Of a stretch of DNA of 64,000 nucleotides, positions 54,050-62,460 are shown one piece after another. Source of the DNA: Novosphingobium sp. G106 (GTDB lineage Bacteria; Pseudomonadota; Alphaproteobacteria; Sphingomonadales; Sphingomonadaceae); assembly GCF_019075875.1 (NCBI RefSeq), contig NZ_JAHOOZ010000001.1, positions 1,302,001 through 1,366,000 of the forward strand, read 5' to 3'. The notes under the pieces were generated by a model. The model saw only the letters and a program-made list of their open reading frames with translations, did not search any database and was not told where the DNA came from. Made by a program: the position numbers and the translations under genes. Position 1 is the stretch's first letter. Every line of letters starts with the position of its first letter.

Positions 54050-54230
54050 GTCATCTCTCCTTCGGCCGATTCGCCCGATCGATCCTGCGCGCCCTGGAAA
54101 GCGCGGCAAAGAGCGTCCCCTCCATACCGCAGCCACGATGCGAGTAAAGAATGAATACGACCTATTGCATTATTTCCCTCAGCGGCTAGTGCAACCCTCG
54201 AAGGGCAGTCCAACGAAAAGCCGGAATGAG
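54050..54230. promoter_or_regulatory. Divergent promoter space with ATTGCATTA
   Basis: About 180 bases between the DUF35 operon (leftward) and the BVMO operon (rightward). ATTGCATTATTT at 54164-54175 is one of the best matches to the island's shared element. The 54140-54175 stretch is AT-rich. A frame entering from upstream (54137 on) is not considered coding. Confidence 0.45.
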
Positions 54231-56186
54231 ATGACCAGCAACCCCGATTCCCACGCTTTCCAGGAACTGATCGCGAGTCCGCCCGAAGTGCTCGAAGCGC
54301 ACCTCGCCGCGCTCGATCCGGTGCCGCTGCTGCTGGTCTACACGCACCTGTCGGGCGATGAGTCGCTGCTCGAAAAGTTCCGTCCGCACATCCACGGCGC
54401 TTGGAGCTTCGAGGTCGACATTCCCGCAGACCTGCAGGCCGAACTGCGCGCCAAGGTCACCGCGACGTTCAAGGATTATGCCGCCACGAACCGCGCTCTG
54501 CCGCCCGCGCCAGAGGCCGACCAGCTTCAGCGCATGTGCGATGTGGCGGTCGGCCAGGTCGTGCCGCCCGAATACCTGCCGATGGTGCTGGAGGAACTGA
54601 ACTTCGGCACCGGAGACGCCAAATCCGTGCAGTGGCGCAAGCCGGTGCCAGCGGAGGTCATGGACCGCTATCACGTACTCGTGATCGGCGCAGGCTATTC
54701 GGGCCTCGCCATGGCGATCAAGCTCAAGGAAGCGGGCATCCCCTTCACCGTCATCGAGAAGAACGACGACGTCGGCGGCACCTGGTACGAAAATTCCTAT
54801 CCGGGTGTCGCGGTCGACACGCCCAACCACTTCTATTCGTACTCGTTCCGCACGTCCTCGGACTGGGATCACTATTTCGCGCAGGGTCCGGAGATCATCG
54901 AGTACATCCGGACCGTCTATCGCGAGTCCGGCGTGGCCGATCACATGCGGTTCGAGCAGGAAGTCGTCCGCGCGGTCTGGGACGAGGCCGGCCAAGTCTG
55001 GGCGGTCACGATCCGGCGCAAGGAAGGCAGTGTCTACGAGATGAGGGTCAATGCGCTTGTCAGCGGCACGGGCTTGCTCAACCGCCCCTCGATCCCGCCG
55101 ATCCCCGGAATCGAGGACTTCAAGGGGGCCATGTTTCACTCGTCTCGCTGGGATCACAATCTCGATCTGACGGGCAAGACCGTGGTGCAGATCGGCACCG
55201 GTGCCAGCGGCATGCAGCTTGGTCCCAAGGTCGCGGAGGTCGCCGGCCATCTGACGATCTTCCAGCGCTCGCCCCACTGGGCGCGGCACAATCCTTTGCT
55301 CTATGCCGAGGTCAGCGAGGGGCTCAAATGGGGGCTCGAACACGTCCCGTTCTATACCAAGTGGTGGCGCTTCCAGCTGCTCTACGCGACCTCGGACGGG
55401 ATGCTGCCGCATCTCAAGAAGGACCCGAACTGGCCCGAACCCGAGACCTCGCTCAACGCCTTCAACAAGGCGATCCGCGAGCAGTTGATCGCCCACATGC
55501 GCGAACAACTGAAAGGCGATGAGGAACTGCTCGCCAAGGTCACGCCAAGCTTCCCGCCTTATGGCAAGCGGATGCTGCGCGACAGCAACTGGTTCAGCGC
55601 ACTGACCCGCGACAATGTCGAGCTGGTCACCGGCCCGGTCCAGAAGATCACCGCGACCGGCGTGGTCGACAAGGATGGCATCGAGCATCCGGCCGAGGTC
55701 ATCATCCTCGCGACCGGCTTCAAGGCGCAGGCGCCGCTGTTTCCGATGGAGATCGTCGGCACCGACGGATCTCTGCGCGGCAAATGGGGCGACGACGACC
55801 CGCGCGCGCACTTGGGTATCACCGTCCCCCACTTCCCCAACCTGTTCATCCTATACGGCCCCGGCACCAACGGCGGACACGGAGGCAGCGCGGTGTTCAA
55901 TTCCGAATGCCAGGTCCGCTACACGATGCTGGCCTTGCGCGAACTGATCGAACGCGAGGCGAGCAGCCTCGAAGTCCGCCGCGAACCGTTCGAGGCCTAT
56001 CAGGCCGAGTTCGACGCCGAGCACGAAAAGCTCGTCTGGACGCATCCCGGCGTGAACAATTGGTACAAGAACAAGTCGGGCCGCGTGGTGACGAACAACC
56101 CCTGGCGTCTCTCGCGCTATCGCAACATGACCGCGGTGTTCGATACCGAGGAATACGAGATCAAGGGCGGAGAGGCTGCAGCATGA
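54231..56186 (+). CDS. HAPMO-type Baeyer-Villiger monooxygenase
   Basis: 651 residues from the ATG at 54231. An N-terminal extension of about 140 residues without FAD motif precedes the flavin domain, as in 4-hydroxyacetophenone monooxygenase. Then VLVIGAGYSGLAMAIKL, the fingerprint FKGAMFHSSRWD and the NADPH motif QIGTGASGMQLGP. It makes esters or lactones from ketones. It opens the rightward unit that also has a CoA ligase, hydratase, two dehydrogenases and a PRISE reductase. Different architecture from the BVMO at 41460, so probably a different ketone. Confidence 0.88.
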   Translation: MTSNPDSHAFQELIASPPEVLEAHLAALDPVPLLLVYTHLSGDESLLEKFRPHIHGAWSFEVDIPADLQAELRAKVTATFKDYAATNRALPPAPEADQLQRMCDVAVGQVVPPEYLPMVLEELNFGTGDAKSVQWRKPVPAEVMDRYHVLVIGAGYSGLAMAIKLKEAGIPFTVIEKNDDVGGTWYENSYPGVAVDTPNHFYSYSFRTSSDWDHYFAQGPEIIEYIRTVYRESGVADHMRFEQEVVRAVWDEAGQVWAVTIRRKEGSVYEMRVNALVSGTGLLNRPSIPPIPGIEDFKGAMFHSSRWDHNLDLTGKTVVQIGTGASGMQLGPKVAEVAGHLTIFQRSPHWARHNPLLYAEVSEGLKWGLEHVPFYTKWWRFQLLYATSDGMLPHLKKDPNWPEPETSLNAFNKAIREQLIAHMREQLKGDEELLAKVTPSFPPYGKRMLRDSNWFSALTRDNVELVTGPVQKITATGVVDKDGIEHPAEVIILATGFKAQAPLFPMEIVGTDGSLRGKWGDDDPRAHLGITVPHFPNLFILYGPGTNGGHGGSAVFNSECQVRYTMLALRELIEREASSLEVRREPFEAYQAEFDAEHEKLVWTHPGVNNWYKNKSGRVVTNNPWRLSRYRNMTAVFDTEEYEIKGGEAAA

Positions 56187-58276
56187 GTCTGAACCCGCTC
56201 CTTTCGCCCCGCTCGATCGCGGTCGTCGGTGCATCGGACAACCCGAAGCGGATCGGTGGTGTGCCGGTAAGCCTGCTGAAGCGCGCCGGCTTCGAAAGGC
56301 TCTATCCGGTCAATCCGAAGAATGAGCTTGTCCAAGGCCTCAAGGCTTATCCCGACATCGAGAGCATACCAGAAGTGGTCGATCTCGTCGTCGTCGCGCT
56401 CTCGGCCGAGGCCACCCTGCCCTATCTCGAACGCTGCCACGCGCTTGGCATCCCCGCCGCGCTGGTCTTTGCTGCGGGCTATGCCGAGACCAACGAGCCC
56501 GAGGGCATTGCCCGTCAGGAAGCGCTGACCGCTTTCGCAAAGCGCACGGGCATGAAAGTCGCCGGGCCCAACGCCATGGGCAACGTCAACTTCACCGACG
56601 GCGTGTTCACCACGTTCGGGCCCACCTTCCAGCCCGACGATCCGGCGGGCGAGATCGCGCTCGTCACGCAGAGCGGCAACATGTGCGCGACCCTGTTCCG
56701 CATCGCGCGGCGGGCAGGGGTGGCCTTCAGCCAGGTGATCAACACCGGCAACGAAGCGAGCGTCGAGCTCGCCGATTATCTCAATCATCTCGCCGACGAT
56801 CCGAACACCAGCGCGGCGCTCTGCTATATCGAAGAGCTGCGCGACGGACCGAAATTCCTTGCCGCCGCTGCAAAATTCAGAGCTGCGGGCAAGCTGCTGG
56901 CAGTCTTCAAGGTCGGCGCTTCCGAAAAGGGCGCCGAGGCGACGCGTTCGCACACGGCCGCGCTCGCGGGGGACAGCGCGGCCTACGACGCGGCCTTTGC
57001 ACGCGCCGGCGTTGCACGCGCCAGCGAGCTCTCCGTCCTCGCCGACCTCGCCTATCTCCATTCGCTGGGAAGCAAGATCGGCGGCAGCAACTGTGCGATC
57101 CTGTCGATCTCCGGTGCGGCCGGGGCGATCCTGTCCGATGCACTTGCGCTCGGCGGGGCCGACGTTCCGACTTTGCCTGCCGATGTGCAGGCGGCGCTCG
57201 CCGCGCAGATACCCGGCCATTCGATGGTCTCGAACCCGATCGACATGACCGGCAACATTGTCAATTCGAACGACTTCCTCAGCGAGTGCATCCGCCTGGC
57301 GCTGACACCTGACGAGATCGACGTCCTGCTGCTCTACACGCCGGGTTCCTTCCTCACCAATGCGATCGACCAGATCGAGAAGGCTGCGGCGGCTAGCGCC
57401 AAGGCGATCGTCGTGATCGACACCTATGCCATGGCCGATCGCGCGCGACTGGCAGCGGCCGGAGTCGGCTATTTCGACGACTTCGACCGTGCCGCGCGTG
57501 CCATCGCAGCCTATGGCCATTGGAAGAAGGGCAGCGTCGAGACCGCTGCGGCTCCGACCGCCCTGGCGAGCTGGCCCGCCCTTCCGGCCGATCGCAGCGC
57601 CCTGTCCGAGACCGAAGGCAAGGAAGCGCTGGCGGCTTTCGGCGTGCCGGTGGTGCATGACGCACTGGTGCAGAGCGCGGAAGAAGCCCGCGCCGCCGCC
57701 GAGAAGATTGGCTATCCGCTCGTCGCCAAGCTGGTCAGCCCCGACGTGGCACACAAGACCGAGCACGGGCTGATCCGCCTCGGTCTCAGCGACGCAGACG
57801 CCGTGGTCTATGCCTTTGACGCGATGATGGCCAAGGGGCGCTCGATGCCCGGCGTCCATATCGAAGGCGTCACGCTCGAACCGATGCTCCAGGGCGGCGT
57901 CGAGATTCTTGCCGGCGTTACGCGCGATCCGGTGTTTGGATGGATGCTCACGGTCGGTCTTGGCGGGGTCTGGACCGAGCTGATGCAGGACGCCTGCCAC
58001 AGCCTGCTGCCGGTCGAAGCCGCGCAGGCGGAAACGATGCTCCGCAGCCTCAAGGGCTTCAAGCTGCTCGACGGCTATCGCGGCGCGCCCAAGGCGGACG
58101 TTGCCGCCGCAGCCAAGGCTATCGCCGCACTCGGCGAGGCGGTACTTGCCGGCGGTGATCGCTTGCGCGAAGTGGAGATCAACCCGCTGCTCGTGCTGCC
58201 CGAAGGACAGGGCGCCGTAGCGGTCGATGCGCTGGTGCTCCTGAACGAACCGGCGCGCCTGGAGGAACTGGCATGA
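56183..58276 (+). CDS. Acyl-CoA synthetase (NDP-forming)
   Basis: 697 residues from the ATG at 56183 (4-base overlap). CoA-binding domain at about 1-130 (RSIAVVGASDNPKRIGG), ligase-CoA domains with SHTAALAGDSAAYDA carrying the phospho-His region, then an ATP-grasp domain from about 470 (LVAKLVSPDVAHKTEHG and AGVTRDPVFGWMLTVGLGG). Interconverts an acid and its CoA ester with ADP or GDP. A second kind of ligase beside the AMP-forming ones. Confidence 0.87.
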   Translation: MSLNPLLSPRSIAVVGASDNPKRIGGVPVSLLKRAGFERLYPVNPKNELVQGLKAYPDIESIPEVVDLVVVALSAEATLPYLERCHALGIPAALVFAAGYAETNEPEGIARQEALTAFAKRTGMKVAGPNAMGNVNFTDGVFTTFGPTFQPDDPAGEIALVTQSGNMCATLFRIARRAGVAFSQVINTGNEASVELADYLNHLADDPNTSAALCYIEELRDGPKFLAAAAKFRAAGKLLAVFKVGASEKGAEATRSHTAALAGDSAAYDAAFARAGVARASELSVLADLAYLHSLGSKIGGSNCAILSISGAAGAILSDALALGGADVPTLPADVQAALAAQIPGHSMVSNPIDMTGNIVNSNDFLSECIRLALTPDEIDVLLLYTPGSFLTNAIDQIEKAAAASAKAIVVIDTYAMADRARLAAAGVGYFDDFDRAARAIAAYGHWKKGSVETAAAPTALASWPALPADRSALSETEGKEALAAFGVPVVHDALVQSAEEARAAAEKIGYPLVAKLVSPDVAHKTEHGLIRLGLSDADAVVYAFDAMMAKGRSMPGVHIEGVTLEPMLQGGVEILAGVTRDPVFGWMLTVGLGGVWTELMQDACHSLLPVEAAQAETMLRSLKGFKLLDGYRGAPKADVAAAAKAIAALGEAVLAGGDRLREVEINPLLVLPEGQGAVAVDALVLLNEPARLEELA

Positions 58277-59172
58277 AAGACGACCTGGTGGCCCCGCAGA
58301 AGGTCGACATCGTCTACGAGACCGAAGAGCCGGTGCTCTACGAAGTAACGGACGGCGTCGCCTGGATCACGATGGACCGGCCGCAGTTCAACAATGCCCA
58401 GAACGGGCAGATGACCTATGCGCTCGACGATGCGTTCCGCCGCGCAACCAACGACGACGCAGTGCGCTGCATCGTCCTCGCCGGCAACGGCAAGCACTTC
58501 TCGGCCGGGCACGATATTGGCACCCCGGGGCGCGACCTGCACCACGAGTTCGACAAGCGCGAGATCCTGCCCGGCCACACCAACAAGCCCGCGGCCGAAC
58601 TGCTCTATACGCGCGAGCAGGAACAGTACCTCGGCATGTGCCGCCGCTGGCGCGACATTCCCAAGCCGACCATCGCGATGGTCCAGGGCGCCTGCATCGC
58701 GGGCGGCCTGATGCTGGCCTGGGTCTGCGACCTGATCGTCGCCAGCGAGGACGCCTTCTTCCAGGATCCAGTGAACCCGCTGATGGGCATTCCCGGTGTC
58801 GAATACTTCGCCCACGCCTATGAGCTGCCGCCACGCGTGGCCAAGGAATTTCTTCTGCTCGGCGAACGCATGAAGGCACAGCGCGCCTACGACTTCGGCA
58901 TGGTCAACAAGGTCGTCCCGCGCGAGGAACTGCGCGCCGCGACCGAGGCCTGGGCGACCAAGCTCGCCGGCCAGGGCCGCCTCGGCAACTGGCTGACCAA
59001 GCAGGCGGTCAACCACGTCGAGGAACTGCGCGGCAAGCGCGCAGCGATGGACGCGGTGTTTCACATGCACCATTTCGCCCATGCGCAGAACGATCTCGTC
59101 ACCGGCAGCTCGATCGGCGGGGTCAGCGGCAAGTCGGCTGCCGCGGCGAACAAGAAGAACGCTGGCGAGTGA
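58273..59172 (+). CDS. Enoyl-CoA hydratase/isomerase family protein
   Basis: 299 residues of the crotonase fold. GNGKHFSAGHDIGT (oxyanion loop 1) and QGACIAGGLMLAWVCD (oxyanion loop 2). It is about 40 residues longer than the minimal enoyl-CoA hydratase, with an N-terminal addition and an Ala/Lys-rich end. It hydrates or isomerises an enoyl-CoA. Overlaps both neighbours by 4 bases (ATGA and GTGA), so it belongs to one coupled unit. Confidence 0.88.
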   Translation: MKDDLVAPQKVDIVYETEEPVLYEVTDGVAWITMDRPQFNNAQNGQMTYALDDAFRRATNDDAVRCIVLAGNGKHFSAGHDIGTPGRDLHHEFDKREILPGHTNKPAAELLYTREQEQYLGMCRRWRDIPKPTIAMVQGACIAGGLMLAWVCDLIVASEDAFFQDPVNPLMGIPGVEYFAHAYELPPRVAKEFLLLGERMKAQRAYDFGMVNKVVPREELRAATEAWATKLAGQGRLGNWLTKQAVNHVEELRGKRAAMDAVFHMHHFAHAQNDLVTGSSIGGVSGKSAAAANKKNAGE

Positions 59173-60314
59173 ACCTCGAATATACCCCCGAACAGCGTGC
59201 GTTCCGCCTGGAGGTGCGCGCGTGGATGGAAACAAACGTTCCCAAGGAACGCTTGCCCTCCTTCGACCTCACCCGCGAGGGCTTCGAGGCGCACCGTGAC
59301 TGGGAACGTAAGCTGAGCGATGGCCGCTGGGGCATGGTCACATGGCCCGAGGAACTCGGCGGACGCGGGCTCGACCTGATCCGCTGGCTGATCTTCGAAG
59401 AGGAATACTACCGCGCCGAAGCACCGACCCGGGTCAACCAGAACGGCATTTTCCTGCTCGGCCCGACGATGATGGAATTCGGCACCGAGGAGCAGAAGCA
59501 GCGCTTCCTGCCGTCGATGGCAGCCGGCGACGTCATCTGGGCCCAGGCCTGGTCCGAGCCCGGCGCCGGCAGCGATCTTGCCGGCGTGCGCTCGACCTGC
59601 GCGCGGGACGGCGACGAATATGTGCTCAACGGCCAGAAGATCTGGTCGAGCCGCGCGGTCTTCGCTGACTGGGCTTTCGGCCTGTTCCGCGAGCCGGGCA
59701 GCGAGCGGCACAAAGGCATGAGCCTGATCCTGTTCCCGCTCGACGCGCCCGGCGTCACCCGGCGCCCGATCGAGCGGATGGACGGCGAGAAGGTCTTCGC
59801 CGAGATATTCCTCGACAACGTCCGCGTGCCCGTGGCCGACCGGCTCGGCGGCGAAGGCGAAGGCTGGAAGGTCTGCATGGCGACCGCCGGCTTCGAGCGC
59901 GGGTTGCTACTGCGCTCGCCGGCGCGGTACCAGCAGGCGGCCAAGCGGCTGATCGGGCTCTATGAACGGCACAGGCACGAGCTGCCGGCCTCGATGGCCG
60001 AGCGGGTGGCGCAAAGCTGGATGGACGCCGATGCCTATGCGCTGGCGATCTACGCGATGTGCTCTCGGCTCGCCGCGGGCGGCACGATCGGACCAGAGAG
60101 CTCTACCAACAAGATATTCTGGTCCGAGCTGGACATGGCGCTGTCCCAAACCGCGCTCGACATCCTGGGGCCGCGCGCGGAACTGGCCGAGGGCGATCCC
60201 GAACGCTGGCTCGACTACTACATCTTCGCGCTGGCTGGGCCAATCTACGCCGGCTCCAACGAGATCCAACGCAATATCATCGCCGAGCGGATGCTCGGCC
60301 TGCCCAAGGGTTGA
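59169..60314 (+). CDS. Acyl-CoA dehydrogenase, full-length subunit
   Basis: 381 residues from a GTG at 59169, overlapping the hydratase stop. AQAWSEPGAGSDLAGVRSTC, LNGQKIWSSRAVFADW and C-terminal YAGSNEIQRNIIAERMLGLP. As in 33014 and 44017 the MCAD Glu position is small (Ala-Gly). It forms a pair with the next gene and is probably half of a heteromer. Confidence 0.88.
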   Translation: MNLEYTPEQRAFRLEVRAWMETNVPKERLPSFDLTREGFEAHRDWERKLSDGRWGMVTWPEELGGRGLDLIRWLIFEEEYYRAEAPTRVNQNGIFLLGPTMMEFGTEEQKQRFLPSMAAGDVIWAQAWSEPGAGSDLAGVRSTCARDGDEYVLNGQKIWSSRAVFADWAFGLFREPGSERHKGMSLILFPLDAPGVTRRPIERMDGEKVFAEIFLDNVRVPVADRLGGEGEGWKVCMATAGFERGLLLRSPARYQQAAKRLIGLYERHRHELPASMAERVAQSWMDADAYALAIYAMCSRLAAGGTIGPESSTNKIFWSELDMALSQTALDILGPRAELAEGDPERWLDYYIFALAGPIYAGSNEIQRNIIAERMLGLPKG

Positions 60315-60319
60315 GCGAG

Positions 60320-61351
60320 ATGCTTTTCGCTTTCACCGAAGACCAAGCCGCGATCACCGAAGCCGCGCGCGGGATGCTGATCGAAAGCTGCACGCCTGCC
60401 GACCTCCGCCGCCTGCTCGCAAACGGCGAAGCTATCGACAAGACACGCTGGCAGACGATCATCGACATGGGCCTGCTCGGCATTTGCGCGCCGGAAGACA
60501 AAGGCGGATTGGGGCTGAGCCTGATCGACTTCGTTGGCATCGCCGAGGCCGCGGGCTACGTCGCCCTGCCCGAACCGCTGATCGAAATGGCCGGCGTTGT
60601 AGTTCCTCTGCTGGCGAGTCTCGACGACAAGGGCTGGCTTGCTCGCGTTCTAGCAGGAGAGATCGTTGCGGTCGGGCATCCGGCCAATCCCCTCGTCTCC
60701 GAGGCTGACGGCGCCGCTGCTTTCGTGCTCAGCAGTGGGGACGATCTGCATCTGGTCGAACGCGATGCCGTGACGCTCACGCGCGTAGACAGCTTCGATC
60801 CCTTCCGCCGCCTGTTCTGCGCCGACTGGGCGCCCTCTGCCGCCACGCACGTGAATGGCGGTTGGCGGCAGACGGCACAACGCGGCGCCGTGCTCGCCGC
60901 GGCGCAGATGCTCGGGCTCGGCCAGCGCTGCGTCGACATCGCGGTGGCCTATGCCAAGGATCGCCACCAGTTCGGCAAGCCGATCGGTTGCTACCAGGCC
61001 GTCAAGCACCTCCTTGCCGACGCGCAGGTCAAGATCGAGTTTGCCCGACCCGTCGTCCACGCCGCCGCTATCGAACTGCCTCTGGGCAGTCCTGCAGCAA
61101 AAGCCCGCGTCGCCCACGCCAAGCTCGCTGCGGCCGAGGCCGCCGACCTTGCCGCCCGCACCGCGGTGCAAGTCCACGGCGCGATGGGCATGACCTGGGA
61201 AGTGGACGTCCACTTCTTCCTCAAGCGCGCGCTGGCGCTCAAGACCGCCTGGGGCACGCCGGCGATGCACATGGCGCAGGTGATCGACCGCATGACCGCG
61301 CTGCCGACCGGGCCGGAACATACTTTCGCCGCCTCGTTCGAGCATGGCTGA
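60320..61351 (+). CDS. Acyl-CoA dehydrogenase, partner subunit
   Basis: 343 residues from the ATG at 60320. The middle domain is short and diverged. C-terminal FGKPIGCYQAVKHLLADAQV and QVHGAMGMTWEVDVHFFLKR are well kept. It pairs with the gene 5 bp upstream, repeating the layout of 32041/33014 and 45240/44017. It overlaps the PRISE-like gene by 8 bases. Confidence 0.86.
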   Translation: MLFAFTEDQAAITEAARGMLIESCTPADLRRLLANGEAIDKTRWQTIIDMGLLGICAPEDKGGLGLSLIDFVGIAEAAGYVALPEPLIEMAGVVVPLLASLDDKGWLARVLAGEIVAVGHPANPLVSEADGAAAFVLSSGDDLHLVERDAVTLTRVDSFDPFRRLFCADWAPSAATHVNGGWRQTAQRGAVLAAAQMLGLGQRCVDIAVAYAKDRHQFGKPIGCYQAVKHLLADAQVKIEFARPVVHAAAIELPLGSPAAKARVAHAKLAAAEAADLAARTAVQVHGAMGMTWEVDVHFFLKRALALKTAWGTPAMHMAQVIDRMTALPTGPEHTFAASFEHG

Positions 61352-62453
61352 TCCCGTTCGGCGTGTCCTCGTCGCAGGGGCGAGCGGTGTCATCGGAACC
61401 GCAGCGGTCGAACATTTCGCGGGTCTGTCGGGTTGGGACGTCATCGCGCTGTCGCGCCGCCCGCCAGTCGTCGCGCAAGGCACGAGGTTCGACCACGTCG
61501 CCGCAGATCTTAGCGATCCCGCCGCCTGCACTGTGCTGACCGAACGTCTGCCCCCGATAACGCATCTGATCTATGCGGCGGTGGCGGAAGCCCCCGGCCT
61601 CGTGGCCGGTTGGCGCGACGAAGCGCTGATGGCCGTCAACGGCGCCATGTTCGCCAATATCCTCGCGCCGGTCGCTCGATCCGGCACTTTGCAGCACGTG
61701 AGCATCCTGCAGGGCGCCAAGGCCTATGGCGCTCATGTCCATCCCGTTACCGTGCCGCTGCGCGAGGCCGCGCCGCGCGATCCCCACGCCAATTTCTACT
61801 GGCTGCACGAGGATATGCTGCGCGAAACGGCATCGCAGCATGGCTTCGGCTTCACCATCTTCCGGCCGCAAGTCGTGCTGGGCTGGGCGCCCGGAGCAGC
61901 GATGAATCCGGTTGCCGCGATCGGCGCCTATGCCGCGCTGTGCAAAGATCTCGGCAAGCCTTTCGCGCTGCCAGGGACAAGCGCAGCGCTCTGGGAAATG
62001 GCAGACGCCGGCCTGCTGGCTCAGGCGCTGGCCTGGGCGGCGACCGATCCCGCCGCAGCGGGCGAGAACTTCAACCTCACCAACGGCGACGTCTTCGTGC
62101 TGCGTCACGCCTGGCCCGTGCTGGCGGACATGCTGGGCCTGCCTGGCGAAAGCCTCGCGCCCGAAACCTTCAGCAGCCTCTTCTCGGCACCCGAGAGCCA
62201 GCAGGCCTGGTCGGCCATCGCCCGACGGCACGGGCTGATCGAACCCTCGCTGTCGGCCCTGCTAGGCCAATCGGCAACCTATCTCGATCTGCTGCTGGCA
62301 TCGCGCATCGCCGACAAGGCGAGCCCAACGCTGCTGAGCACGATCAAGCTGCGGCAGGCCGGTTTCGCCGCCTGCCGCGATAGCCTCGAATCGCTCGTCG
62401 GTCAGCTTCGCAAGATGGCCGAACTGCGGCTGCTCCCGCCGCTGTTCGGCTGA
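61344..62453 (+). CDS. PRISE-type enone reductase (P5betaR/iridoid-synthase-like SDR)
   Basis: 369 residues. An atypical SDR starting VLVAGASGVIGTAA. The PRISE catalytic Lys appears as ILQGAKAYG (K126) and the Tyr as NFYWLHEDML (Y152), equal to K147/Y179 of plant progesterone 5-beta-reductase. WAPGAAMNPVAAIGAYAALC, FALPG and NLTNGDVFVL also match that family. These enzymes reduce activated C=C bonds of enones with NADPH. In this setting it may act on a 4-ene-3-keto or similar ring intermediate. Last gene of its rightward unit. Confidence 0.8.
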   Translation: MADPVRRVLVAGASGVIGTAAVEHFAGLSGWDVIALSRRPPVVAQGTRFDHVAADLSDPAACTVLTERLPPITHLIYAAVAEAPGLVAGWRDEALMAVNGAMFANILAPVARSGTLQHVSILQGAKAYGAHVHPVTVPLREAAPRDPHANFYWLHEDMLRETASQHGFGFTIFRPQVVLGWAPGAAMNPVAAIGAYAALCKDLGKPFALPGTSAALWEMADAGLLAQALAWAATDPAAAGENFNLTNGDVFVLRHAWPVLADMLGLPGESLAPETFSSLFSAPESQQAWSAIARRHGLIEPSLSALLGQSATYLDLLLASRIADKASPTLLSTIKLRQAGFAACRDSLESLVGQLRKMAELRLLPPLFG

Positions 62454-62460
62454 TCCGGCC

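Noticed and set aside
53859..54230. Upstream extension of the HAPMO-type BVMO frame
   Set aside because: It overlaps the DUF35 gene on the other strand and reads Arg/Pro-rich; the ATG at 54231 fits the family N-terminus.
56117..58000. 627-codon open frame on the - strand opposite the NDP-forming CoA synthetase
   Set aside because: Fully antisense to a clear gene, low-complexity Arg/Asp/His content, no motif.
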